A DNA stretch of 64,000 nucleotides, taken from assembly GCA_940337035.1 (NCBI GenBank), contig CALNHX010001064.1, positions 124,001 to 188,000 on the forward strand, read 5' to 3'. A program made the translations under genes and the position numbers. A model generated the notes under the pieces. That model made no database searches and was not told the DNA's origin. It was given only the letters and a program-made list of their open reading frames with translations. Below, one piece after another: positions 44,266 through 54,961 of the stretch. The number at the start of each line of letters is the position of its first letter. Position 1 is the first letter of the stretch. Source of the DNA: Agriotes lineatus. Taxonomy: Eukaryota > Arthropoda > Insecta > Coleoptera > Elateridae.

Positions 44266-45250
44266 TAGAAAGCGGCATAGCCGATGGGTCTATTATATGA
44301 TTTTGGTTTGTGCTCGCTTAAAAGTAAAAACTAAAATTAAAATTAAAAACTAAAATTAAAACTAGCAAAAACTAAAATTAAAACTAGCGAAAAACTAAAA
44401 TTAAAACTAGCAAAAACTAAACTTAAAACTAGCGTTCACTATCATTTTAACTAGAATTAGAATTACGGTCATTACAAATTCCACATGTTATTGGGTATAA
44501 TGGATTAATGCAGTCATAAAGTTCTCATTTTCTGCATCCAGTCTATTTTTGAAGGAGTTCACACTGGGAGCGTTCACTGTATCTTCATTTAAAGAGTTCC
44601 ACGTATACACAACCCGGTTTGTAATAAAGTTTCGCCGAACATTGTTGTTGTTTTTTTCTTTTTCTAATTTTTTTGAGTGGCCTCGTAAGTGATTGGTATT
44701 GAAGTGGAAGATGTGTGTGGGTACAGAGTAAAAATTTCCTATTATTTTGAAGGTTTCGATGAGATCACCTCTGAGTCTTCGTTCTCGTAATGTGGTAAGC
44801 TTGAAGTGTTTTAGTCTACATTCATAGGATTCTTCTTTTAAGTTTGGAGGTAACTTAGTAATTCTTCTCTGCACTCGTTCGATTTGCTCTATGTCCTTAA
44901 CAAAATATGGATTCCACACGCAGTTTGCATATTCCAATTTAGGTCTTATAAACGATTTGTACAGTATTCGAATCATTTCACATGAATGGTCGTTGAATGC
45001 TTTTTTAATAAGGTAGGTAAATGAATTGGCTTTCTTTACTACCGAGCTTATGTGTGGTTCCCAGTTTAGGTTGGAAGTTATAGTGACCCCCAGATCCTTT
45101 TGAATGTTAACAGCTTGCAGCGGTTGCTTGTTCAAATAGTACTGATTTCGAGGATTTCTGGGGCCGATACCCAGAACACTGCACTTGGTTTCGTTTAAGG
45201 TCATTTTCCAAACCGTAGTCCACTTCTCTATGGTGATGAGATCCTGCATT
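44266..45250 (-). mobile_element. L2-like LINE, 3' fragment inside the hAT relic
   Basis: Minus ORF 45249-44488: WTTVWKMTLNETKCSVLGIG, LGVTITSNLNWEPHISSVVK, SFIRPKLEYANCVWNPYF, IERVQRRITKLPPNL, LRERRLRGDLIETFKIIG, RNFITNRVVYTWNSL, NSFKNRLD. Open throughout, so fairly young. 3' UTR to about 44266 with GGCATAGCCGATGGG. Confidence 0.8.
44328..44435. repeat. Minisatellite, about 24 bp unit
   Basis: Four to five copies of AACTAAAATTAAAACTAGC(G)AAA in the 3' UTR side of the L2-like copy. Confidence 0.8.
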
Positions 45251-45733
45251 ATTTAAATAAAATGTGAAATAAAATAGGTAACTTCCCGAAGAAACTATTA
45301 CTAACGGATGTTAAAAAACGTGATCAGATAGGTTGCTATCACTTGTTTTTCCATAAGGTTACTTGTTACTTTGAAAACAAAATAAAAGCAGGCCTCTTAA
45401 TCAGGTTGTTTTAACACCTCTTTTATATATTAAACGCGTCACAAATGCAACTCCCGATGTTACGTGTCCATTAGTAGAAGTAAGCATTCAGTTTTGTTTG
45501 TTTACGTCAGCTTTTGCAGCTCCGTGTGCGGGGAGTACTCGCCACTCCATCTGTAACCAACGGATACTCTTGCGCAACTTTCAGGTACTCGATCCGAACT
45601 GGTTGCGACGCCCAATGTCTTTAGAATAAACAAGTACTCGGTATCGAATACAAAGTAACGGATACTACAACGAACAGTAACGAATAGTTACAAGTACCGA
45701 AAAGTAATGAAAGTTGACATTACTATAGCTTGG

Positions 45734-46740
45734 CTGCGGATTCTCCACAGCTTCCGGTTTCTTGCCATAGTTTCCCATTCCTAGAGGTTGAACTGGTTGG
45801 TGTCCTCCTTTATATTATCCCACGTTTTCTTTGGCCTTCCTCTTCGGTTTCTTCCTGGTAATACTGCATTTGTTGCAGTTTTAATTATGTCGCTTCTTTC
45901 TGGAGGTTTAATTTATTAAATTCTTTGCCCTTGATGATGATATTATTTCTCTTTCAATTTCTTTTCTGGTTTTCAAGTTTTCTTTTCAAGCTGTCAATTT
46001 CTTTGTTTAGTTTAGTTTTTTCAGTTTTCCATTCCACTTCATTTTTTAGTAGCCTTCTTTTATGCTCCTTATTTCTTCTCCATATTGTTTCAGCTGCGTA
46101 TTGATGCCATTTATTTCCGTTTTGATATTATTTATTTCCGTCTTAGTACTGCTGGTACCTTCTTTAATTTCTTTCATCTGTGTTGATAGACCCATCATTA
46201 ATTTCTCTAACTTATCCATTTAAATTTCCGTGGGATTCTCTTTCTCTTGGTTCTCTCTGTTATTGTCTGTTTTTGGTGGAGATCTCTGTATTTTCTTGCT
46301 TCTCCTGAACGTGTCTTCTTCTTTCTCCGGTGATCTATTCTCTAGCTCTCGTCTTTTCCTTTTGCAATAAATTCTTCGATACTTCCAACGTTGTTTTTCA
46401 TTTCAGACATCGACCTTCTTTATTGAATGTCGTGTCCGCTGCTTAAATTAGCTTCCCCGCTTATGCACGCGCCTTGCTTATGTTACGCCATTGGCGGCCT
46501 TCCCATGCCGCCGGCTGTTTACACAGCGTTTGACCTTCTAACACATCTTCTGCTCTGCTCAGCTGATGTCAGTTCCATGTTATCTCCTCGCCTAAATAAT
46601 TAAGTTTTCTCTTATACGACCTTTATACTTGTAACTTAAATTCTTTCTGTGAACTTCTCTATCTTCTATTTTCTTTTAACACACTTTCCACTTTCATACC
46701 ACTAATTTAACACTGCAAAATGACTTTAATATTCAGTGCG
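45734..46740 (-). mobile_element. Internally deleted LINE: leader, ORF1 start, then ORF2 C-terminus
   Basis: Minus strand from about 46740: leader, a Ser/Lys/Glu-rich start near 46400, the ORF1 coiled coil (MDKLEKLMMGLSTQMKEIKE from 46220, then TQLKQYGEEIRSIKEGY), and the IIIKGKEFN motif (about 45930). It then jumps straight to a C-terminal piece (RGIIKEDTNQFNL, EWETMARNRKLWR) at about 45880-45735. Everything from the RRM to the end of the RT is absent. The 3' UTR continues beyond the hAT at 43690-43715 (CCATAGG and a T/A-rich tail as at 25026). Confidence 0.7.
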
Positions 46741-46800
46741 TGACGGAGCCGTGTTTACGGGTTTTGCGCCGATGCTTTCGCGCCAGTGGGATAAGTAACT

Positions 46801-46960
46801 TATTACGTCACTCATTTGACACTATTTCCGTTATGTAATGTAGCTCATTACACACTACTTCCATTTCACCACTAGTGGTGTAATGGCATTATTACCTAAC
46901 GGAGTGGTGAAATGGCATTATTACCTAACGGAAATAGTGTCAAATGAATGACGTAATGAC
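46801..46960. repeat. Inverted repeat of about 160 bp with inner direct repeat
   Basis: TATTACGTCACTCATTTGAC, ACTATTTCCGTTA at the left pairs with TAACGGAAATAGT, GTCAAATGAATGACGTAATG at the right. The centre is CACCACTAGTGGTG. ATGGCATTATTACCTAACGG occurs twice (about 46882 and 46912). Confidence 0.8.
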
Positions 46961-49288
46961 ATTTGCCTAGTAAAATATTTTTGAAAATGACACATCTGAC
47001 ATTTTTCTTAATGCACTTTTCTCAATTTTGAGCAGTTGCAGATAAAATTTTGTACAATACATTGTAACGCCTCGTTTCAATTTTATTTCAAAAGCGCGTT
47101 AATGCATTTAAAACTGACTTTTGGATCACTTTATAACTATATTTTGTAGCAAAAGAATTCAAGTTTATCGCAGCAAGTGTTTGCATTCAGAGACAAACAC
47201 CTGCAACGTTTTCGTGTCGAGGCTCGTTTCTCGCATTTCGATCTGAATAGGCTGTAAAACAGCAGAGTAGCTCGAATAGTATTGATTTTCCGAGAGGCCG
47301 TTCTTGTTTTCAAGCAAGCACGTAGTTTGCAGCATTGGTTTCGCGGGCGCGCTTTCAGCGTTGGTAAAGAAGCTCATCTAATTTTATTCTTTGTGTATTA
47401 ATTTTGTTATTTAGGCTGGATTGCTCTGCGCCATTTCGATCCTCAAAACCGCTGCAGTGCGTCTTCCACAATAATTAGGCCGATACACCTTCGGTAAGAA
47501 TGCTTCTGTGAGCTTATTTTCGCATTCTACGTTTTTGCTCTTCATTGAGCTAACCAGTTTCCCGATTTTGCTTCTATACGTAGCCAGGAAATCTAGTTAT
47601 GTGCTGCTTCCTTTTGATACTAGCTTTTTTAAGTGGCAACCTTGAGATTCTGAGAATCATGCAGTCAATAATTAATTGTAAGTACATGCCCTTATGAGCA
47701 TCTTTTTTAAATGACAAAGGCATTATGCCGCAGACTATGTCAGTTCCTACTAAGATCTTAACAACTCAAACCGAGCATGTCAAATCAATCTTTTGGCTCA
47801 ATTGTTTATTACCGCTAAAGAGCGAGTACTTAAATATTTTGATATTGCTGAAATAGCGTGTATAGTATATCTCACATAGCGCCCTAGGCGTTGTGCGTTT
47901 ATGTCAATTGCAATTGCACAGGTGTTAGCCTGAAGTTGTAATTTAAGCTATAACTAGCGAGTTTGGAAATGCTACTTTGAATTGAAGTTTTTAACATGTT
48001 GTGTCGCCTGTTTTATCTCAATGTACAATTACATGAGTGTGTAAGTTGGGTGACGCCAACTATTACTTGTTTTGAATATTAAATAATCTTTTGACTGTTA
48101 CTGTTTGTATTTGTTGTTGTTTGCATTACTACATTTAGATTGAGGTATGCAGCGAAGCTTACAAAATAGGTGTTGATTTATTTTGCTAGCTATATTTGTT
48201 TTAGATGTTGCGAGTAATGACATGGCGCCCATCTCTTTTATTAATCTACTGTTCAATTGTAATAGCCCGAAGCATTTCTTAGCGTGGTCCTTGCACCACA
48301 CCATATTCTGCCGAGAGTTAAAAGAGCTAGCCAAGGCCTTGTCAACCCTTCGTTTAAGGGTGGTACAAGATGTGTGACAATGCATCATTAATACACTTGT
48401 GTTCTTACATGTAAGCACACACATATATTAATGATGCACTTATCCCACTTGTATAGTAAATATAGTTATTTACTATACAAGTAAAAACACAGCTGCCTTC
48501 AATTGTCCTTCTTTCTAGTGCGGTCCAATTTATATTATGAATTTCTATTTATATATTCTGTGTCATTAGGCGAGTATATGCATTTTGCTTTTCAACCAAA
48601 CTGAATGCAACCGTGCTCTGAGCACCGTCACCTCTTTTTACAATGAAGAGCATAAAAATATGTGCTTGGATTAATTATTATCAGCTTGCAAGGTATGAGG
48701 GTTTTATAAATATAAAGTGGTTTTGAGTGGAAGTGGTTGTTTAGTCTATAGGTGGTTAGAGATGGCACCTTATTACCTAGGTCGTTCTCGGCACTTTGCT
48801 CTGCATATGCATGGCTATCAACCAACACTACTACACGAGACGGTACAATTATTCAATGGGAAACAAACCAAATAATAAAACAAAACCATAAAAAAGAAAG
48901 TTTAATTTAAATTATTTATTTATCTAAGTGAAAACACGGTCTAATAATAATTAATACTACGTCAAAAAGAATACTAAAACTATCAACTAAAGGTAAAAGA
49001 AGTCGACAAGTTGCAAACTAGCATTCACGACGTCGCAAAGTCCAAATTTGCTAATTTGCGAATCACAGCTACACCACAAAACATAAATACCATAAGCATT
49101 CCATATATGACTAGTTTATTTAAATATAAAAATACACAAAACATTACATGTAAAATATACGATGAAAATTATACCTAAATTCGTATTTTATAAATACTAA
49201 GGAATTATTTACCGAGGACTGCGCCCTTTATAGAGACCGCAACTCTGGCAGTAGCTGTTCCAAAATATCACATGGGAGATGCACACAA
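46961..49288. other. 2.3 kb non-coding, possible 3' UTR/flank of the ELAV-like exon
   Basis: No supported gene, only short chance frames. Lies downstream (minus strand) of the RRM exon, so part may be its 3' UTR. Confidence 0.45.
48384..48482. repeat. Two adjacent hairpins
   Basis: TGCATCATTAATA pairs with TATTAATGATGCA around about 30 bases (48383-48437). ACTTGTATAGTAAATA pairs perfectly with TATTTACTATACAAGT around TAGT (48447-48482). Confidence 0.75.
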
Positions 49289-49625
49289 TTAATAATAAAC
49301 AATACAATTCTTTCTTTTGTTTGTCTTGAAGCTGACTTGCAATACGTGATTGCCCAATGTGGAGCCGTCCAGTGACTGAATAGCTTCCACAGCTTCGTCA
49401 TAGTTGGTCATGGTGACAAAACCGAAGCCTTTGCATTTATTTGTCTGCGAGTTGCGCATTACTTTTACCCTCTGTATTGTGCCAAAAGGTGCAAAAAGCT
49501 GCCAAAGTACATTTTCTTTTGTGGTGGGTGATAAATTATAAACAAATATGCACCATCCTGAACCATTCACGGCGTTGCCCGGCAGCATAGAATTGGCGAG
49601 CAAGTCTCCAGCCACCGGAGAATAC
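49289..49625 (-). CDS. ELAV/Hu-family RNA-binding protein, terminal RRM3 exon (partial gene)
   Basis: Probable host gene. The minus-strand exon starts after TTTGTTTAG at 49626 (acceptor). The arginine codon is split by it. It encodes YSPVAGDLLANSMLPG (the hinge end), then a complete RRM: RNP2 CIFVYNL, WQLFAPFGTIQRVKVM, TNKCKGFGFVTM (RNP1), NYDEAVEAIQSL, HVLQVSFKTNK, and a stop at 49289-49291. ELAV/FNE/RBP9 RRM3 is very close in insects. Here several normally invariant residues differ (FAPFG, LDGSTLGNH) and the tail NCIVYY is unusual. A diverged paralog or an exon duplicate is possible. Upstream exons are not visible. Confidence 0.72.
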
Positions 49626-49989
49626 CTAAACAAAATGTTTTTGTGTCATCACTTGTTAGAAAATTATATGTACATGTTAAATATGTCAATATACGATTTA
49701 ATTAGAGCTTTACTTTCAAATACTGCCATTTAGTCAAAATGACAATAGTAAGATGAAGGGGGTTTTACTGTTAATTTATGGGACATCGATGTACAGATTT
49801 ATGTTTCTTCACTAATTCTGGGAAGGGTATAAATTATGGCATACCTACTTAATTCTGAATATGAGATAAGTTACAGTTTTTTATAATCTTGAATTTAAAT
49901 GCCCTTTGTTTCTTGGTTAGCTGTAATAAACTATTCGTAAATGCAAAATCAATGACAATTAAAAAGGCATTTTTTTTAAAGCGAGGAAA
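49626..49989. other. Probable intron sequence upstream of the RRM exon
   Basis: AT-rich, no coding signal. Confidence 0.4.
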
Positions 49990-50516
49990 AGCAGGAAAAT
50001 AGAAAGAGAATCAGAAAATGTTCATAACGCAAAGGCAAATATTGGTTAACACACTAGACGATAAAGTGGGGCGCGAGCAAGGCGGTGTTTACAGACAGCC
50101 AACTTTTAAATGTGAAAATTGCCTGAGAAATTTAAAAATACCCACGAGTGAAAAGACAGAAGAAACGCCGCGTAAAGCACACGAGTAAAAAGCTATCAAC
50201 GCGAGCGTGAAATTAAAGGCTAGATGATTCCAAATACGGGAAAATAGTTTTGCAAGTGCAATTAATACGTGTAACCAAAAACAAAAACCATATCAACAAT
50301 AGAGCAATTACAAAAAGTGGTAGAACAAGGGCGAGTGTTTAGAGCAAAAAAGAACTGATAAAGCGGAAAAGAGAAAAAGGCGACCCGGAAAACTTCAAAA
50401 AGTGGGAGCTGGAGCAAATAAAAGCTTTTTAAAAACTACGGAAGTAGTAAAAAGCCCTCAAAAACAAAAAAAAATAGAGGAGACAGTGGAAAAACTGGAC
50501 AAAAGAAGTAGAAGGG

Positions 50517-51137
50517 ATGGTAGAGAGCATGAAAAAACTGGAGGAAATAAAGGAGGAGATAAAAAGTGATTTCAGTAAAAAATTGACAGAGATGAAAAAC
50601 GAATTTACAGAGATGAAAGAAAAACTACAAAAGATAAAAATGGAATGGGAAGAAAAAGCAAAAGTTTGGCAGAAAGAAAAACAAGAACTTGAAAGGAAGC
50701 TCAACAACATCGAGAGTAGACTAGAGAAGCAAGAGGAAGAAAAAAGGAGAAACAATATTGTAATTAAAGGAAAGGATTTTGACGAAGAACAGACTGGAAC
50801 GCAGGATTTAAAACAAAAAGTTGCAAATTTTATACAAAAAGAGATAGGAATGGCAATTAAGGTGGAAGAAGCATATAAAATTGGAATGAAGGAAGCAAAA
50901 ATTAGTTGTAAAATGTGAAAACTTTGAACAAAGATAGAAAGTCTAAAACAAGAAGAAACTAACAAGCAAGATCTACATCGAGAGTAACTTGCTATCAGGA
51001 AAGTAGCTCAGGAAGAGAAAAGCACAGGAAAAAGCACACGAGTAGGACCTCGCAAATTGGATGTGAATGGAAGTAAATACGAATGGTCCAATATAGAAGG
51101 AGGAAGCTTAATAAGAAGTAACACCCCAAAAAATTAA
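50517..51137 (+). pseudogene. LINE ORF1 (coiled coil plus RRM-like), frameshifted
   Basis: 50517-50917: a long Lys/Glu heptad coiled coil, RRNNIVIKGKDFDEEQTG, FIQKEIGMAIKVEEAYKIG. Frames break at about 50895-50990. The end is recovered at 50990-51137: AIRKVAQEEKSTGKSTRVG, KLDVNGSKYEWSNIEGGSL. Same architecture as the ORF1 at 2-654. Confidence 0.75.
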
Positions 51138-51282
51138 CTAAACAATCAAAGGACGGACACACAAGACAACAAAAAAGCAATGGAATGGTTTATGTAAACG
51201 GAAATACAAAGGAAGAATATCAAAAGAGAAAAGACAATCAAACAAGGTACAATAAGAAGTAAGAGTGATAGAGAGAACATAA

Positions 51283-53035
51283 TGAAGGTTGGAACGTGGA
51301 ATGTAAAAACAATGTTAGCAATAAGTAAAATGCAGGAAAGAGCAAAAGAAATGAAAAAGTATAAATTAGGTATTCTAGCGCTTCAAGAAATAAGATGAAA
51401 AAATGAGAAAAAGATTGAGAAAAAACATTTCACGTTATACTATTCAGGAGAAAAAAAAACAAGGGAGAAATTTAAAAAACAAGGGAGAAACGGAACGGCA
51501 TTTATTGTCAATGAGGAAACCAGAAAAAGAATAATACAATTCAGAGCAATTAATGGGAGGATATGTTACTTAAGACTAGAAAACAAGCAAGCCAATATAC
51601 TGCTATGTACCAACTGAAGAGACAAAAAAACGAAATTCCACGAAAAATTAAAACAAACGTGTGATGAGGTTCCCAGAAATGATATAATTTGTTACGCCAT
51701 TTGATTTCGAGATCTGTAGTATTTATTTCGTATTACTACGCATCTTTTCAGTTCTGATGTCTTGGTGCTCAGTTTGTATTTCACGCGCCAGCGCCACACC
51801 TACTTCCTTGGCCTTGCTGCGAAAGTTTGATATAGCTCGCAATTATTTTGAAACGCTTCCTTTTCCACCTCGCCCGGTGAAACAACGTGAATCGTTTAGC
51901 GGTATCGAAATTTCAGAGGATTCATGGACTGCCGTTAGTTTTTGATTGTATAAAGTTTGCCTACGCTGTTTGGAGCGGTTTCAAGTCCCCGAATTTCATC
52001 ATGAGGGAAGTTCAATCCCACGCCATTTGGCGGAGTACACTACCGAGTGTTTTGCACACGCCTGGAATTTTGTCCAGGGTAAGTAAACAGTTCGCTTAGT
52101 AATACATTGTATTTCTTGTATGCTATCGTGGACCTTTTGCTCCCTTATAGCAGCCAGTGCCGGAGGGCTGATCTAGGCATTAGTTACATTTAGGGCCATA
52201 TCGTCTATGTGTGGATGCTTAATGCGATTTTGGGCTGTAGTTCCGCACGAAATGGTATCAAACGACATTGAGAACCCGGGTCAGGGACGTGATCCTGTGA
52301 AGTCACATAGGTCTAACCTTTGCTATACCGTTTGCCTGTCCGTTTATTTTAATGTGCGCAATTAATATTATTGCAAAGTTTGCGAACTGTAAGTATTGTA
52401 ATCTCTGCCTCAGGTACCTCATTTTGTATTTGTGAATTATTGATCATAGCAATAAATTTGTGGAAACTTATGATTCCGGTTATGTTAAATAAAATATTGC
52501 GATTTTTGCTGTGATTATATTATTTGAATTATACTGTGATATTTGCATTCTGGCTTTATTTGTTACTGCGACATATACTTGAGTTGAGCTTCTCTTTCAG
52601 ATTTATTGTGCTATCTGAGTTTACGTATTCTCGTTTGAATGTCTGAATACACTTGCCGTTATTTGATAAAAATCAGTTGGCACCCTTTTGAGTTTTTAAA
52701 AAATTCTACACACCGTCTCCAAACTTAGCTAGTCCGCCGACAATTGTATCCAAGTAGTCACATTGTGTATTGGTTTTGAGAGATTAGCCAATGGAGACTT
52801 TATATGATAACAACTTATAGTATTTGGAGACTTCAATGGGAAGATAGGCAAAGAAGAATATAACAAAGATGTAGCAGGAAAACAAACAATACACGAAAAC
52901 AAATAACAACGGCGCCAAGTTGTGCAACCTAGACTCATCAACAAAGTAATTTATAATTAACACAAAATTTAAACACAGATTACAACACAAAATCACTTGG
53001 ATGAACCCTGGTAAAACCGAAGGCAAATTGACCAT
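51283..53035 (+). pseudogene. LINE ORF2 endonuclease, split by solo LTR
   Basis: ATG at 51283: KVGTWNVKTMLAISKMQERA, LGILALQEIR, then TGA at 51396 where family members have Trp. YYSGEKKT, NGTAFIVNEETRKRI, CDEVPRNDII follow. After the LTR: IVFGDFNGKIGKEEYNKDVA (52817), then frame slips, and TKFKHR, ITWMNPGK. Inactive. Confidence 0.75.
51690..52812. repeat. Solo LTR (1123 bp), TGTTA...TAACA
   Basis: The ends are a perfect 5 bp inverted pair, TGTTA and TAACA. Flanking 4-mers AATT (51686-51689) and ACTT (52813-52816) differ at one base. Taking out the insert and one copy leaves the LINE endonuclease frame in register, which fixes both ends. The 4 bp duplication would suit a Gypsy-type element. 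The interior is non-coding with short chance frames. It is not related to the errantivirus or BEL LTRs here. Confidence 0.8.
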
Positions 53036-53489
53036 GTACTAATTTCAAAAAAGTGGATGAAATTTATACACGACATAATAAATAATTAAAAATACAAAGA
53101 CGATGAAAAAAAGAAGAAACTGGAATATAAGAAAGCTGAGCGACAGAGAAACAAAAACCAAATTCTGCAAAGCGATAGAAAATACACTAACTGCGCAAGA
53201 AGACAACGTTGAAAATGAACGAATTAACATAAAAAGTATTATTAAGGCAGCAGAAAAAACAATAGCAAGAAAGAAATGGATAGAGACAGGACGAGAACAA
53301 GAATTAAACGAGTATAAGAAAGCTAAACCGAAAGCAGCTAAACTATATAAAAAGAAAAAATCAGCCTGGAGAATCGATAAATCTGCAGCTACTGGAAGTA
53401 AGCAATAAAGACAACAGAAAACTTTTCAAGTACATAAGACAGTTTAATACTAAAAGAAACAATAAAAATAAGTAAAAGAGATTGGGAAA

Positions 53490-54260
53490 CACACATATAT
53501 TTCTTCATTTCTTCTTTTATGTGCCAGTGTGGATCTATTTCTCTTATTAAAAGTCTGTGGTCCGTTGTTAATTCTGCTTGAACTTCTCCTTTTATGTTTA
53601 GGAATGTTTCTTGTATTTTCTGTATATATTATGTAGTCTATTATACTTTTGCACTCTCTTTCTAGTACTATGAATGTATATCTTTGTTCCGCGGGATGTT
53701 CGAAAAATGCATTTCCTATTACTAGTTCATTTTCTATACAGTACTGTAGTAGTCGTTTCCCATTTTTATTTCTTTCCTTTTCTCCAAATTTTACTAGTAT
53801 TTGTAGTTTCCTTTGATTGTCTTGATTGAAGCCTACTCTTCAGTTCCAGTCTCCTATGATAACTTTTCTCGTTTTCTTCCCTTATTTTATTTATTATTTC
53901 TTGGAGTTCTTCATAGAAGCCCTCTGTCTCTTCTCCTTTTGAAGTACAAGATACAAATTTTGTAATTTTAAGTTTTAATTCCTTCGCCATTATTATTCCA
54001 ACTCCTTCTTTATTATCTTGATCTGATTGTACTGTAATGTGTATCCATTCATCATTTGTTTCACTTAAGCCTAGTATTTGTATTTCATATTTTTCCATTT
54101 CCTCAATAATGTCTTCCTCTTTAGATGTAAGTGTCTTAACGTTGCATGTTCCTATTCTATGTTTTAATTTTCTTCAGCATTTTCTGATTTCTTTACCAAT
54201 TCTTTGCCTTTGTCCATTGCCAGTCTTCTCTTTATTGGTTTCCTGGGTTTTTGTTTTTGC
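53490..54260 (-). mobile_element. LINE endonuclease fragment, opposite orientation
   Basis: Minus strand from about 54260: HRIGTCNVKTLTSKEEDIIE, EMEKYEIQILGLSETNDEW (54098), GVGIIMAKELKLKI, EENEKVIIGDWN-type motif (about 53855), LLQYCIENELVIGNAFF, SIIDYIIYT. Ends before the RT. Faces the 49990-53460 copy tail to tail, and its 5' side was hit by the errantivirus insertion. Confidence 0.75.
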
Positions 54261-54279
54261 TATAAGTTCTGGTTTATAT

Positions 54280-54610
54280 AATTATATTAAACTATAGACA
54301 CGGCCTAATCACTAATGAATAACATCTTATCAATAATAAACAGTAAATATTATTCAAATTGTAAACGACTTTAGACTCGTAAACACTTATGAGTAATATT
54401 GTTCTGCAAGATAGTTTAAACTCCAAACCTTAGTTCATAGTAGTTTAAACTTTAAACATTAGATAAGATTATAACCATATTATTTATAAGCACAATTGTA
54501 ATAGCAGCAGTCAGTATTCGTCTTGGCTTCTGCTAGCGATTTACCCAGAAGTTCGTGTTAAGTAATAAAATTATTTTTAAAACTTAAACCAAAGTTCTTC
54601 TTATTTAATT
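54280..54610 (+). repeat. Errantivirus 5' LTR
   Basis: About 331 bp, starting AATTATATT and ending TTAATT, with inverted AATTA/TAATT ends. An AATAAA-type signal (TAATAAAATT) occurs at about 54563. Confidence 0.88.
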
Positions 54611-54625
54611 GGCGCTGCGAACAGG
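54610..54625 (+). promoter_or_regulatory. Errantivirus primer-binding site
   Basis: TGGCGCTGCGAACAGG abuts the LTR. Errantiviruses typically prime with a serine tRNA at TGGCGC. The exact tRNA is not verified. Confidence 0.78.
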
Positions 54626-54868
54626 ATTGTCAAACGGAATTCAAACCGGTATATTTTAATATTTTATTGGCAATCTAAGAAGAAACCGTCTGGAGACTCC
54701 TGCACATTTTCCTGGACCAAGCCTGAAAGACTTCCATCTGCCGAAGGACTTCACTTGAGCGAAAATCGAGGATCAACCGCTGCAGTACGTTTCCACTGGA
54801 CAACCCGCCCCAAAGAAACCTTCACCTACAGAAGCTTCTACAAGGCAATCCGCTAGGCATCTCGTAGA

Positions 54869-54897
54869 ATGTTATTGGCACCCGTAGTTTTGTAAGT
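54869..54897 (+). promoter_or_regulatory. Leader start codon and candidate env splice donor
   Basis: An ATG at 54869 opens a tiny frame that is cut by GTAAGT starting at 54892, a strong donor. In unspliced RNA the frame ends at 54895. Spliced to the acceptor at 62229, 23 leader bases supply an ATG in frame with env and encode a short hydrophobic start, as expected for a signal peptide. Confidence 0.7.
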
Positions 54898-54961
54898 GTT
54901 TTTTTTCCATACTTCCTATTGTTATACAATATTGCAAGTTATTGTTTATAAAAGTCATCTT

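Larger units (their letters stand above)
43724..45725. mobile_element. hAT-like element relic with 8 bp target duplication
   Basis: Ends TAGTGATGTCAA and (complement) TAGTAATGTCAA, followed inward by shared TATTCGGTAC/TTTTCGGTAC and GTACTCG-type boxes. Flanking 8-mers TGGCTTGG (43716-43723) and TAGCTTGG (45726-45733) differ at one base. Interior non-coding, with AAATGAAATAnGTAnnTTCCCGAA repeated at about 44030, 44150 and 45265. An L2-like fragment is inserted. Confidence 0.75.
49990..53460 (+). mobile_element. LINE (L1/RTE-like), 5' end to endonuclease and linker, split by a solo LTR
   Basis: Leader (about 49990-50500), ORF1 (50517-51137), ORF2 start (51283), then endonuclease to 51689, solo LTR, endonuclease rest from 52817, and linker region to about 53460 (RKLSDRETKTKFCKAIENTL, IIKAAEKTIARKKW, YKKKKSAWRIDKSAATGSKQ, LFKYIRQFN). 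RT and 3' end are absent. Confidence 0.8.

Noticed and set aside
46961..49288. Frames of 60-110 codons on both strands
   Set aside because: No motif, no splice context and low-complexity translations. Treated as non-coding.
51757..52099. Short plus-strand frames of 60-70 codons
   Set aside because: They lie wholly inside the solo LTR and show no family motif.
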